Positions 29,368 through 39,185 of a DNA stretch of 64,000 bases are shown piece by piece. Each line of letters opens with the position of its first letter. Within the stretch, counting starts at the first letter, position 1. This DNA comes from CAVRUD01 sp963849635 (GTDB taxonomy: Bacteria; Chloroflexota; Chloroflexia; Thermomicrobiales; UBA6265). The stretch lies in assembly GCA_963849635.1 (NCBI GenBank), contig CAWKIA010000003.1:1-64000 (forward strand), written 5' to 3'. The translations under genes were made by a program, and so were the position numbers. A model generated the notes under the pieces. The model did not search any database. It worked only from the letters and a program-made list of their open reading frames with translations, and was not told where the DNA came from.

Positions 29368-29640
29368 ATGGACGACCATCCTGGCATCGTCTTCCGCTCG
29401 GGACCCGCCGGTGCCGCCGCTTGATAGGCGGGCCGGATGTTTGGGAGGTCGCGCTGTTTCCGAACGTTCGAAGATGTGCGGATAACGGCGGACTGGCTGG
29501 ATCAACCAGCGAGTGCGGTCGAAACCGCTCTGGGCTGCTAGAGGTGCATGGAGATGACATCGACGAGTGGATCCGGCGAAACAGGAGGTAGCCGAAGCGG
29601 CTGAGCGCATGGCGCAGACCGGCTGCCGCGAGTTGAACTC
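29368..29640 (+). pseudogene. DUF433-type antitoxin remnant
   Basis: ATG 29368 reads MDDHPGIVFRSGPAG; a shift near 29420 gives RRLIGGPDVWEVALF, another near 29460 gives FRTFEDVRITADWLDQPASA, and a third near 29535 gives EVHGDDIDEWIRRN, then after 29575 EVAEAAERMAQTG. The order 'R.LIGGPDVWEV' then winged-helix segment then 'Y..EIDEWI.RN' is the DUF433 antitoxin pattern. Three or four shifts in 270 bases, together with the damaged partner, suggest real decay here. Ends approximate. Confidence 0.55.
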
Positions 29641-29949
29641 GCTGCTTGACGAGATGTACCCGCACGGCATTGCCTTTGAGCTGCGCAGGCGAGGGCCGAT
29701 GTCATATCGGTGCACGAATCGCCCGCTGGGGCACGCCAGATGACGAAGTGCTCGCCTTCGCGCGATCGGACGGTCGGCGTCGTTACCGAAAGCGTCCGCG
29801 ACGGTCGACCGCTCGCTCAGGGTCTGGTAGCCACAGGCCAGAGCCACTCTGCGTCTCGTCTTCGGCAGCGTCCGCGGCGCGGCGCAAGGCTTCCTCGACG
29901 GTGCACTCGGATGGTCAGGACTTCCCAGCGCCTGCTTGCCCGCTCATAG
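29633..29949 (+). pseudogene. DUF5615 (PIN-like) toxin remnant
   Basis: NSLLDEMYPHGIAFELRRRG matches the N-terminus of DUF5615/Mut7-C-like PIN proteins (L-L-D-E-x-Y/x-P-x-x-I-A-x-x-L-R-x-x-G-x-D-V). Across a shift near 29700, VHESPAGA and, after another, PDDEVLAFARSDGR, then VVTESVRDGRPLAQGLVATG with the expected conserved acidic residues; the end (about 29860-29949) is scrambled. Directly follows the DUF433 remnant, the standard toxin-antitoxin order. Confidence 0.55.
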
Positions 29950-30150
29950 AAGCTGCTCGTCAATTTCGATCGTTGTACGCCTTAGCCGCAGGGTACATAC
30001 ACCGGTACTACATTCAACATTGCTGTCACAACAATCTTTGTCCGGAGTAGTTGAACATCCCGACCGACTGACACGTTCCGTCATGCGCTGCACGATCGAC
30101 TCCGCAATAAAGTACAACTGAGCGCGATGCACGCGGCGAATCCGGCATCT

Positions 30151-30800
30151 ATGGAGGACACGACGGTGGCGGAGCAACTCCCTCTATCCCGTCAGTCTAT
30201 CGGTGGACTATCCCGACCGCGAACTCGACCGGGTTTCGACCTTCTTTCGGCTGTTCATGCCGATCCCAATCTTGATCGTGATCACGCTCCTTGCCGGAGG
30301 AGGAGGCTGGGGATGACCAGACTGATTCCAGTGATTTCGGTGCGAGCGCGGCGGGGATTCTTTTTGCGCCAACGGTACTGATGCTGGTCTTCCAGCAAAA
30401 ATATCCCCGCTGGTGGTTCGACTGGAATGCGGCATTACTCGGCTTTAGCTATCGGGTGGCGGCGTATCTCCTTCTTTTGCGGGACGAGTACCCCTCAACG
30501 GACGAAGAACAGGCCGTGCACCTGCGGCTCCCCTATCCCGATGCCAAGCAAGACCTCAATCGTTGGCTTCCACTGGTCAAGTGGTTTCTGGCAATTCCCC
30601 ATTTCATTGTGCTCGTATTCTTGGGATTCGCGGTGTTCGTCAGCGTCGTGATCGCCTGGTTCGCTATCCTTTTTACCGGGCGCTATCCACGTTCGTTGTT
30701 CACGTTCGCGGTGGACGTGAAGCGCTGGTCAGTAAGAGTATTGACCTATTCGGTGGTCCTTGTTACCGACCAGTATCCGCCGTTTCGGCTCGGCGAATGA
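30151..30800 (+). pseudogene. DUF4389 membrane protein, frameshifted
   Basis: ATG 30151 (MEDTTVAEQL); a shift near 30175 gives LYPVSLSVDYPDRELDRVST and the first helix FMPIPILIVITLLAGGGGWG, and another near 30310 gives FGASAAGILFAPTVLMLVFQ. The rest is intact: QKYPRWWFDWNAALLGFSYR, YPSTDEEQAVHLRLPYPDAK, IPHFIVLVFLGFAVFVSVVI, FTGRYPRSLFTFAVDVKRWS, VTDQYPPFRLGE. These W/Y/P-rich motifs are typical of DUF4389. Four predicted membrane segments. Function unknown. Confidence 0.78.
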
Positions 30801-30960
30801 CCAATCGAGCAGGCTATTCATGCCATTGGCCCGCGCGAGCACAATGTCAGGCCAATGTTGCCTGGGCTACAACAATTCGCCGTAAATGTCGCTAGCATCG
30901 GCAAAGTCCGAGCGATGGCCGTCGGATCGAGCGTGAGCGACCCACCTGAGGAGGCCGCAG

Positions 30961-31224
30961 ATGTCCTTCATCGACAAGATCAAGGAAAAGGTCGCCGACA
31001 TTCAGCACGGTGTTAGCGGGGCTGTCGACAAGTTCCAGCATCGGGCCGACGGCGCGGCAGACGATGCCAGCGCAAAAGTTGACGACGTGCAGGCCGACGC
31101 GGCTGCCAAGGCCGACGAGGTGACGAACCAGGCTTCGGGCGCCGTCGAAGACGCCCAAGCATCGGTTGAGAGCGCCAAAGACGATCTCGACGCCAAGGTC
31201 GACGAGGTCAAGTCCCAAATCTAG
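30961..31224 (+). CDS. Small amphipathic-helical protein (CsbD/LEA/apolipoprotein-like)
   Basis: 87 residues, ATG preceded by GGAGG at 30950-30954. Almost pure charged helix with 11-residue periodicity: MSFIDKIKEKVADIQHGVSG, then repeated A-D-D/E-V and A-K-A-D-E-V units (KVDDVQADAAAKADEVTNQA). No cysteine, one Phe pair, no signal peptide. Resembles stress-associated LEA-like or YtxH/CsbD-type proteins; the exact family cannot be told from sequence alone. Followed by a hairpin terminator. Confidence 0.8.
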   Translation: MSFIDKIKEKVADIQHGVSGAVDKFQHRADGAADDASAKVDDVQADAAAKADEVTNQASGAVEDAQASVESAKDDLDAKVDEVKSQI

Positions 31225-31264
31225 GGATTGCCGGATCGCCAAGGTCAATCCGAGGTGGAGTGAA

Positions 31265-31294
31265 GCCGCCGTCCTGCTCACGCAGGGCGGCGGC
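31265..31294 (+). terminator. Hairpin after the amphipathic-helix gene
   Basis: GCCGCCGTCCTGC pairs with GCAGGGCGGCGGC (one G-U) around TCAC, followed by CTTGTC. Strong 13-bp stem but weak T-tract; could serve both this gene and the convergent regulator gene ending at 31331. Confidence 0.65.
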
Positions 31295-31330
31295 CTTGTC
31301 ATGGAATGCGCTTTCGTGGTTCCACTGATG

Positions 31331-33938
31331 TTAGCGGCGGAACTGGCGGAGGGCGATCCCCGCGGCGGCTGTCCGTGAGGAGACGCCGAGCTTTGAGCGG
31401 ATACTGGCGACGTGGTGCATGACAGTGCGGGGGCTGATGCTCAGCTGGCTGGCAATGTCGCGATCTGCCTGACCTTCGGCGACAAGCGCCAGGATCTCCT
31501 GCTCTCGCGGGGTGAGTGCGTCGAGCGGCGTGGATGGGAACTCGGTGGCGGAGAGGGGGCCGGACAGTTCATCCGCGAGCGCAATTGCCTGGGAAACGAC
31601 CTCGCGCAGGGTTGGGGCGACGCGCTCGACCGGATCCCCTTCCATCGCTGGGAGTTCCACGAACCGCGTGGTCTCTGTCTGATTAACTGGGAGATCGAAC
31701 GGGATGCCCAGTTGGCGGCGGACGATCACCGCGTCACCGTTCAGGCGACGAAAATCTTCGTAGCGGCCGACTCGCCGGGCGACCTGAGCAATACCGTCCA
31801 GAGATTCCAGCGACCCTTGCCGGTCGCCGATGAACCTGAACAGCGCCAGGCTTTCGCCGAAGGCGACCGCCGCGGCCTGGCTGTTGCCGAGATCCAACTC
31901 GATGCCGCCGAGGGTAGCGAGGGCGTAGGCCGTGTGCTCGGGATCGTCGCCACCGCGTAGGAGTTCGACCGCTGCTGTCAGGAGCGCGAGAGCCGCCGCG
32001 AGATCGTCACGCCTGCGGGCAAGGAGGCCCAGGTTCATCTGGCAGATGCCTTCGCCAATCGGGTCGAGAAGGGTTTTGAAAGTCTCCAGCGCTTCCTGGA
32101 GATATGGTTCCGCCGGTGAGGGATCGTCCAGGTGCACATAGACGCCGCCAAGGCGCCGTAGCGCATGGGCGATGCCGGGTTGGTCGTTCAACTGCCGGCG
32201 AAGGGCCAGGGCTGTCTGGAAATGGTCTATCGCTGGCTGGCTGTCAAGCAGGCTCCAGGTTAGCGAGCCCATCCCGTAGTGGAGTTCGGCCAGCGTCTCC
32301 GGCGCGACCGCATTGGCGGCGGAGTCAGCCTCAACCGTCGCCAGCACCGTCTCGATCCAGCGCCGGCCCTCGATCAGGTAGCCACGGGTAGACCAGAATC
32401 GCCAGATCCCGGCGACGACTCGTGCCGCGACTGGCGGGTCGTGGGGTGTCGCCCAGGTCAGTGCGGCGCGGATGTTGTCGTGTTCGGCATCAAGGTCGTC
32501 GAGGATGTCCCCGAACTCTTCGCGGCCACGATGCTCGGCGAGCGAGCGATGTTCGGCGCGATCGAGGGCTACCAGGGCGACCGACCGATTGGCCGCGGCG
32601 AGCTCGCCGCTCTCCTGGAGGCGTTCGAGTCCATACTCGCGCACGGTCTCAAGCATCCTGAACCGCGCTTCGCCATCGCTATTTTCTCGCCAGGTCACCA
32701 GACTCTGATCCACCAGCTTGCCGAGCGAGTCCAGCAAGGGGCAGTGTCGAAATCCGGTCATCCCAGTCCACGCGGCGACGGTTTTCGAAGCCGTCATCCA
32801 TCCAGCGAGTCACTGCCCCGACCGCCGCGACGGTGCTGCCGCTGGGGAAAGCGGCCAACCGTCGAAAGAGGATGCGTTCTGGGGCGGCCAGCAGGTTGTA
32901 ACTCCAATCGATGGTCGCGCTCATCGTCTGCTGGCGCGCCGGGGCGTCGCGGCTTCCCCGGCCGAGAAGCGGGAGGCGCCGGTCGAGATGAGCCAGGATT
33001 GCCCGGGGCGGCAGGATCTTGACGCTGGCGGCCGCCAGTTCGATCGCGAGTGGTAGGCCATCCAGACGGTCGCAGATCGATTGGATGGTGCTCAGGGAAT
33101 GATCGGAAAAGTCGATGTCCATGCCCGTCGCTCTGGCGCGCTCGACAAACAGCGCGACGGCGGGCGCTCGTTCGCCGGTGGGCAGAAGTGAGTCCTGGAC
33201 TGACAGTGGCTCCAAGCGCAGCACGTGCTCCCCGGTGAGATTCAGAACGATCCGGCTGGTGACGAGCACGCGGAGGGTGGGGGAGCCGGCGAGGAGGGCC
33301 GGGATGACGTCGGACGCGGTGAGCAGATGCTCCATGCTGTCGAGGATGAGGAGTGTCCGCATCCCCGCAATGGCGTCTTGGATCGGGCGAAACACATCGG
33401 GATCGTTCGTATGTGCGAGGCCGAACGTCTGCAGGATGGTTGGCGCTACCAGGTCAGGATCGCGAATGGTTCCTAGTGGGACCATGACGACCCGTCCGTA
33501 GCCGCTGCGCTCGAAGGCCGAGGCGATTTCGAGCACCAGCCGGGTCTTGCCGATCCCACCCGCGCCGGTCACGGTAGTCAGGCGGTTGACCGGATCGTCA
33601 ACCCGAAAGGAGGCCATCAGCCGCGTGAACTCTTCGTTGCGGCCCAGGAGTCGACCCGGCGGCTGGGGACGGAGTTGGCCGGTGGCGCGGCGGGTGGTGT
33701 CCAGTTGCTCGGGTGTCGCTGGGGCGGGATCGGGAACGATGGAGCGCCGTGCGGACGCGGCCGCGTACTCGTCGAGTTCCTCCCGGCTGATGAGAAACGC
33801 GCCGCCTTGCTTGGTCGCGGACAGATCGCCGCGGGCGATCGCTCGGCGGACGGTGCGCTCATTGACGCCAAGGATCTCGGCGGCCTCTTTTGCTGAAAGT
33901 GGCTTGTGGGGGGGAATCTCGGTGCTCACGTCATCCAC
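31331..33938 (-). pseudogene. NB-ARC/TPR regulator with HTH domains at both ends, one frameshift
   Basis: Large signal-integrating transcription regulator. GTG 33938 (VDDVSTEIPPHKPLSAKEAA). Residues about 14-60 are an excisionase/MerR-like HTH (LSAKEAAEILGVNERTVRRA, KQGGAFLISREELDEY). Residues about 110-430 are an NB-ARC NTPase: Walker A VTGAGGIGKTRLVLEIA, Walker B TLLILDSMEHLL, sensor LRVLVTSRIVLNLTGE, GLPLAIELAAASVKIL. One shift near 32740-32790 joins FENRRRVDWDD to LLDSLGKLVDQSLVTWRE. Then TPR-like repeats (ALALRRQLNDQPGIAHALRR, LQEALETFKTLLDPIGEG). The last 65 residues are a LuxR HTH (LDALTPREQEILALVAEGQA, DRDIASQLSISPRTVMHHVA). Restored length about 868 residues. Confidence 0.85.
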
Positions 33939-34142
33939 GGTGATTAGGTGGCGGCGGGATCGCAGACGAACGTAGCAAGGGTCGAGGAGGTCCGTTGCAA
34001 GAATCGCGAAAACGATGCCGTCGCGCAAGTTCGGGGTACTGGTCTGGGGAGCGAGCAGTGAACGCGAAACTCGGCGGGGCGAGGCGAGTGAACTTCTGGT
34101 AAGTTGAGGGCCGGGTACATCGGCAACACGGGAGGTTGACGC

Positions 34143-37100
34143 GTGACGGACCGGCAAACTGGCCAGGATTTCGACGGATTGTTACGGTGGCGTTGTATCG
34201 GACCGTTCCGTGGCGGACGGGTCGTGGCGGTCAGCGGCAGCTATGACGACCGCCAAACGTTCTACTTCGGGGCGTGTGCCGGAGGCGTCTGGAAGACGAC
34301 CGACGGCGGCACCTACTGGCGGCCGGTGACGGACGGCTACTTCACGACCGGCTCGGTTGGCGCGCTGGCGGTGGCGCCGTCTGACTCCAACGTGATCTAC
34401 GCCGGCACTGGCGAGACGACGATCCGGATCGACGTCTCCCATGGCGACGGTGTCTACAAGAGTACCGACGCCGGGCACACCTGGGCCAACATTGGCCTCA
34501 AGGACACTCGCCACATCGGCAAGGTTCGGGTCCACCCGCAGAATCCCGACGTCGTCTGGGTCGCGGCCCTGGGCCATGCCTTTGGGCCGAACGCCGAGCG
34601 GGGTGTGTTCAAAAGCGTCGACGGCGGCAAGAGCTGGGAGCATGTCCTCTTCGTCAGCGAGAAGGCCGGAGCGGTCGATCTCAGCGTCGATGAGCGCAAC
34701 CCGCGGATCCTCTACACAACCATCTGGGAAGCCTACCGCTCGTTCTCGATGATCTCGTCCGGCGGACCGGATTGCGGCATCTGGCGCTCGACCGACGGCG
34801 GCGACACCTGGGAAGACATCACCCGCAACCCCGGATTGCCTGACGGCACGCTGGGCAAGATGGCGGTGGCCGCCTCGCCGGCGAAGTCGGGTCGGGTCTG
34901 GGCATTGATCGAGCACCGGACCGAGGGCGGCCTGTACCGGTCGGACGACTTCGGCGCGAACTGGGAGAAGGTGAGCGACAACCAGAACCTCATCTCGCGC
35001 GCCTGGTACTACGTCCACCTCACGGCAGATCCCCAGGACGCGGATTCGATCTTCGTCAACAACCTCGACTTCTACAAGAGCAGCGACGGCGGCAAGACGT
35101 TCGAGGAGATCGCCACCCCTCACGGCGACAACCACGACCTATGGATCGATCCGACCGACAACAAGCGGATGATCCAGGGTAACGACGGGGGAGCTAACGT
35201 CTCGTTTGACGGCGGCTTCACGTTCACAACCGTGTACAACCAGCCGACTGCTCAGTTCTACCACCTGGCCACCGACAACAAGGAGCCGTACAACGTCTAC
35301 GGCACCCAGCAGGACAACACCAGTATCGCCACCCCAAGCCGGGTGAACCACGCCGCGATTCGCTGGTCGGATAGCTATGTCGCCGGCACAGGCGAGAGCG
35401 GCTACATCACCGTTCGACCTGACGACCCGGACATCATCTACGTCGGCGCGATCGGCTCGTCGCCGGGGGGAGGCAACTCGCTCCAGCGCTACGACCGGCG
35501 CACCGATCAGATCCGGCTCATCACCTCGTGGCCAGAGGGGATGGGCGGCTACGGCGCCAGCGAGCATAAGCAGCGCTTCAACTGGACGTACCCGATCGTG
35601 CTCTCCCCGCACGATCCCAACACGCTCTACATCGGCGGGGACAGAGTGCTGAAGAGCACCAACGAGGGTCAGACCTGGGAGCCGATCAGCCCGGACCTGA
35701 CCCGCGCCGATCCCGAAACCCTCAAGCCGACCGGCGGCCCAGTCAATCTCGACGCCATCGGCGCCGAGACCTATGCCACCGTCTACTCGTTCATCGAGTC
35801 AGCGCACGAGAATGGCGTCTTCTGGGCCGGCTCGGACGACGGCCTGATCCACGTCAGCCGCGACAATGCCAAGACGTGGACGAACGTCACCCCGCCCGAC
35901 CTGCCCGAGTTCACGATGATCTCCGGAATCGAGGAGTCGCCGTTCAACCCCGGCCAGGTTTACGTAGCGGGCACCCGGTACAAGCTGGATGACAACACGC
36001 CCTATCTCTACGTGACCCACGACTACGGCGAGCACTGGGGCCGGATCGACAACGGCATCCCGCGCCACGACTTCACCCGAGTGATCCGGGCCGATCCAGC
36101 CCGCCAGGGTCTGCTCTACGCCGGGACGGAGACCGGGGTTTACGTCTCGACGGACGACGGCGCCAACTGGAAGCCGTTCCAGATCAACCTGCCAGTCTCG
36201 CCAATCTACGAGTTGCTGGTCAAGGGAACCGACCTGATCGCCGGTACGCACGGGCGCTCGATATGGATCCTCGACGACCTGACGCCGCTCCACCAGCTCG
36301 CGGATGGCGTACCGGACGGCGAGCCATATCTCTTCGCGCCGCGAGAAACGACCCGTGTCCTCCCCGGGATCGATTGGAGCGGGGTCATTCCCGGCTCGAC
36401 CAACTACCTTGGGTCTCGCGGCGGCGGCTACGTCGGCGAGACGACTGCCGATGGCGAGCAAGTGCGGACTTGGCTGGACGCCGGCGAGAATCCGCCCCGA
36501 GGCGCGATCATCACCTACCGGCTGGCGGCCGTGCCGGAGGAACCGATCACCCTGACGTTCAAGAACGCGAAGGGCGACGAGATTCGGTCGTTCACCAGCC
36601 GCGTGGCGGATGACGGGCCGAAGGCAAAGGAGCGCCGGGTGCCGGCGAAGACCGGCTGGAACCGGTTTGTCTGGGATCTGAAGCACAAGCCGGCGTCAAA
36701 AGTCGTTGGCACCGATCCGCCCTCGGAGAACACCTACGAAGGGCCGTTTGTCGCGCCAGGTGAGTACACGGTGACGCTCAGGGTTGGCGAGACGGAGCTT
36801 TCCCAGCCGCTGACGATCGTCAAGCCGAGCCACGTGCCCGCCAGCCAGGAAGATCTGGAAGCGCAGGAGGCGCTGCTGCTCCAGATTCACAAGCAGATCG
36901 ACCGCACCGTCGTCGCCCTGAACCGGATGCGCGACCTGCGCGGTCAACTCGAAGGCTGGGCGGCCCGGACGAAGGATCGCGAGGGTGGCGAGGCGATCGA
37001 GAAGGCCGCCACCGAGTTGCGCGACAAGGCCCTGGAGATCGAGAAGATGATCTCGATTCCGGGCTTGCGCAAGAGTTGGCAACCCTCCTTGAACGAGGGC

Positions 37101-37310
37101 ACCCGCCTGCTCGACAAGTTGGCCGGCCTGCCTGCGGCGGTCCAGTTGGGCGACTACCGCCCCACCGATGCGGCGGCGGAGGTCCTGGCGGATTTCACCA
37201 AACGGATCGACGCCGAGATCGCCCAGTTCGACGCGCTGGTGAAAGCCGAGCTGCCTGGCTTCAATGAGACGATTGCCGATGCCAAGTTTGGCGCGGTAAC
37301 GCTCACGTAG
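34143..37310 (+). CDS. Very large BNR/Asp-box beta-propeller protein (sortilin/VPS10-like)
   Basis: 1055 residues, intact. GTG 34143 with GGGAGG upstream; no signal peptide, so cytoplasmic or exported by another route. Residues about 20-730 contain at least ten Asp-box repeats, for example KTTDGGTYW, KSTDAGHTW, KSVDGGKSW, RSTDGGDTW, KSSDGGKTF, KSTNEGQTW, STDDGANW, which form one or two propellers. A Greek-key-like beta domain follows (ITLTFKNAKGDEIRSF, KTGWNRFVWDLKHKP, PGEYTVTLRVGETELSQP). The last 200 residues are helical (QEALLLQIHKQIDRTVVALN, EAIEKAATELRDKALEIEKM). Such proteins occur as 'glycosyl hydrolase' in databases, but no catalytic residues of sialidases (Arg triad) are evident. Own transcription unit ending in the terminator at 37351. 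Confidence 0.88.
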   Translation: MTDRQTGQDFDGLLRWRCIGPFRGGRVVAVSGSYDDRQTFYFGACAGGVWKTTDGGTYWRPVTDGYFTTGSVGALAVAPSDSNVIYAGTGETTIRIDVSHGDGVYKSTDAGHTWANIGLKDTRHIGKVRVHPQNPDVVWVAALGHAFGPNAERGVFKSVDGGKSWEHVLFVSEKAGAVDLSVDERNPRILYTTIWEAYRSFSMISSGGPDCGIWRSTDGGDTWEDITRNPGLPDGTLGKMAVAASPAKSGRVWALIEHRTEGGLYRSDDFGANWEKVSDNQNLISRAWYYVHLTADPQDADSIFVNNLDFYKSSDGGKTFEEIATPHGDNHDLWIDPTDNKRMIQGNDGGANVSFDGGFTFTTVYNQPTAQFYHLATDNKEPYNVYGTQQDNTSIATPSRVNHAAIRWSDSYVAGTGESGYITVRPDDPDIIYVGAIGSSPGGGNSLQRYDRRTDQIRLITSWPEGMGGYGASEHKQRFNWTYPIVLSPHDPNTLYIGGDRVLKSTNEGQTWEPISPDLTRADPETLKPTGGPVNLDAIGAETYATVYSFIESAHENGVFWAGSDDGLIHVSRDNAKTWTNVTPPDLPEFTMISGIEESPFNPGQVYVAGTRYKLDDNTPYLYVTHDYGEHWGRIDNGIPRHDFTRVIRADPARQGLLYAGTETGVYVSTDDGANWKPFQINLPVSPIYELLVKGTDLIAGTHGRSIWILDDLTPLHQLADGVPDGEPYLFAPRETTRVLPGIDWSGVIPGSTNYLGSRGGGYVGETTADGEQVRTWLDAGENPPRGAIITYRLAAVPEEPITLTFKNAKGDEIRSFTSRVADDGPKAKERRVPAKTGWNRFVWDLKHKPASKVVGTDPPSENTYEGPFVAPGEYTVTLRVGETELSQPLTIVKPSHVPASQEDLEAQEALLLQIHKQIDRTVVALNRMRDLRGQLEGWAARTKDREGGEAIEKAATELRDKALEIEKMISIPGLRKSWQPSLNEGTRLLDKLAGLPAAVQLGDYRPTDAAAEVLADFTKRIDAEIAQFDALVKAELPGFNETIADAKFGAVTLT

Positions 37311-37350
37311 ACGGTGCAAGTATCAAGTTCCAAGTTCTGGACAAAGATTG

Positions 37351-37385
37351 CCGGGGATGCGCACGAGCGCGTCCCCGGTTTTCTT
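37351..37385 (+). terminator. Intrinsic terminator after the BNR gene
   Basis: CCGGGGATGCGC (37351-37362) pairs with GCGCGTCCCCGG (37367-37378) with one G-U around ACGA, followed by TTTTCTT. Just before it lies TATCAAGTTCCAAGTTC, a short stretch of the same CAAGTT unit seen at 12857. Confidence 0.88.
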
Positions 37386-37493
37386 GTTGGAAAGCAGAGG
37401 CGGGTCGCCACAGGGGGCCGGATACGGTTCAATTGGCGCAGGACTCCGGCGCTGGAGTTGCTGAACCGGCCAGTTTGGCAAGCGGGAGGCGCG

Positions 37494-39185
37494 ATGATCG
37501 GGCGAGCGGAAGCACGACAGGCGCTGCGGGAGCCGTTCGATCTGATCGTGGTCGGGGGCGGGGTCAATGGCACCGGCATCGCCCGCGATGCCGCGCTGCG
37601 CGGGCTCAGGGTGCTCCTGCTGGACAAGGGCGATTTCGGCAGTGGCACGACGAGCTGGTCGAGCCGTCTCATTCACGGCGGTCTGCGTTACCTGGAACAC
37701 CGTGAAGTCGGGCTGGTGCGGGAGTCACTGCGTGAGCGTGAACGCCTGCTGGCGATGGCCCCACACCTCGTCAAGCCGCTACCGCTCCTGATTCCGCTCT
37801 ACAGAGGTGCCCGGCGAGGCCCCAATCTCGTCCGCTTGGGGATGATTGCCTACGACATCCTCTCGTTCGACAAGTCGCTCGACCGCCACCGAATGCTCAC
37901 CACCGAGCAGGCGCTGGCGCGCGCGCCGGGGTTGGCCCGGTCTGGATTGCGGGGCGCGGCGCTCTACTACGACGCCCAGGTCGAATACGCGGAGCGGCTG
38001 ACGGTCGAAAATGCCATCGCCGCCGGACAAGCCGGCGCGGTGGCGATGACCTATGCCCGCGTCGACCGTCTGCTTCGAGACGGGAACGCGGTCGTCGGCG
38101 TTGCCTTCACCGATCTACTTGCCGGTGAGTCTCTGGAGGCGCGATCGGCGGTGACGATCAATGTCGCCGGTCCCTGGGTCGACGACGTTCTGGCCGGCGA
38201 CGGATCAGACGGAGCAGGGGAGCGCCTGATCGGTGGCACAAAGGGCAGCCACATCGTGGTCGATCCGTTCCCTGGCGCCCCGCGCGATGCCCTGTACATC
38301 GAAGCGCGGCGGGACGGACGGCCGTTCTTCGTGATCCCCTGGAACGGGCAGTATCTGATCGGGACGACCGACGTGCGCTACGAGGGCGACCTCGACAAGG
38401 TCGTCGCGTCGGAAGATGAGATTGCCTATCTCCTTGAAGAGGCTCTGGCGACCTTGCCGGGATCGACGTTGACGCGGGACTCGGTGCGCTTTACCTACTC
38501 CGGTGTGCGCCCTTTACCCAATTCCGGCGATGGCAAGGAGAGCGCGATCACCCGGCGGCACGCCGTGAAGGATCACAGTCCGGAGGCCAATGGCCTCTTC
38601 TCCGTGATCGGCGGCAAGCTGACGACGTACAGGGAACTGGCCGAGCAGGCGACGGACGATATCGTCAAGCACCTTGGCCGCGATGTCCCCAAGAGCGTCA
38701 CCGGTGATTGCCCCCTGCCAGGCGCAACTAGCATCGACGGCGAGGACTTCGCGGCGTACCGCGCTCGTCTGGTGGCCACGAGCGATCTGCCCGCAAAGAC
38801 GGTCGACCACCTCCTGCGCGTCTATGGCACCCGAGCCGAGCGTGTGCTGGCAACTGCTCAGGACGAGAGCGACCTGGCGCACGTATTCGATCCCGCCAGC
38901 GGGGCGATCGGCGCGGAGGTGGTCTTCTCGGTGGAGCGGGAGGGAGCGCAGACACTGGCGGACATCCTGCTCCGAAGGACGATGGTCGGACTAGGGCCAG
39001 ACGTCGGTGTGGGCGCTGACGTGGCCGCTGCGGAGGTCGCCGGACGGTACCTCGGCTGGGATGCCGGCCGGCAAATGCGCGAGGTATCGGCCTACCGGGA
39101 GTACATCTCCCGGTACACGCCCCGGGTCCTGGCGTCTCGTGTTGACGGTTCTCTGGGGGAGACAACAATGGAGCACGGCGAATGA
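37494..39185 (+). CDS. glpD: Aerobic glycerol-3-phosphate dehydrogenase
   Basis: FAD-dependent membrane-associated oxidation of glycerol 3-phosphate to dihydroxyacetone phosphate, feeding electrons to quinone. ATG 37494 has GGGAGG at 37484; 563 residues. FAD fold at the N-terminus: DLIVVGGGVNGTGIARDAAL. Family motifs GDFGSGTTSWSSRLIHGGLR and RYLEHREVGLVRESLRER, RDGRPFFVIPWNGQYLIGTT, SGVRPLPNSGDGKES, and the C-terminal DAO_C domain (VRVYGTRAERVL-like region, VFSVEREGAQTLADILLRRT). Stop overlaps the next gene by ATGA. Partner of the glycerol kinase at 9.2 kb. Confidence 0.96.
   Translation: MIGRAEARQALREPFDLIVVGGGVNGTGIARDAALRGLRVLLLDKGDFGSGTTSWSSRLIHGGLRYLEHREVGLVRESLRERERLLAMAPHLVKPLPLLIPLYRGARRGPNLVRLGMIAYDILSFDKSLDRHRMLTTEQALARAPGLARSGLRGAALYYDAQVEYAERLTVENAIAAGQAGAVAMTYARVDRLLRDGNAVVGVAFTDLLAGESLEARSAVTINVAGPWVDDVLAGDGSDGAGERLIGGTKGSHIVVDPFPGAPRDALYIEARRDGRPFFVIPWNGQYLIGTTDVRYEGDLDKVVASEDEIAYLLEEALATLPGSTLTRDSVRFTYSGVRPLPNSGDGKESAITRRHAVKDHSPEANGLFSVIGGKLTTYRELAEQATDDIVKHLGRDVPKSVTGDCPLPGATSIDGEDFAAYRARLVATSDLPAKTVDHLLRVYGTRAERVLATAQDESDLAHVFDPASGAIGAEVVFSVEREGAQTLADILLRRTMVGLGPDVGVGADVAAAEVAGRYLGWDAGRQMREVSAYREYISRYTPRVLASRVDGSLGETTMEHGE

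Noticed and set aside
34182..35135. 317-residue minus-strand frame inside the BNR gene
   Set aside because: Shadow of the Asp-box repeats on the opposite strand.
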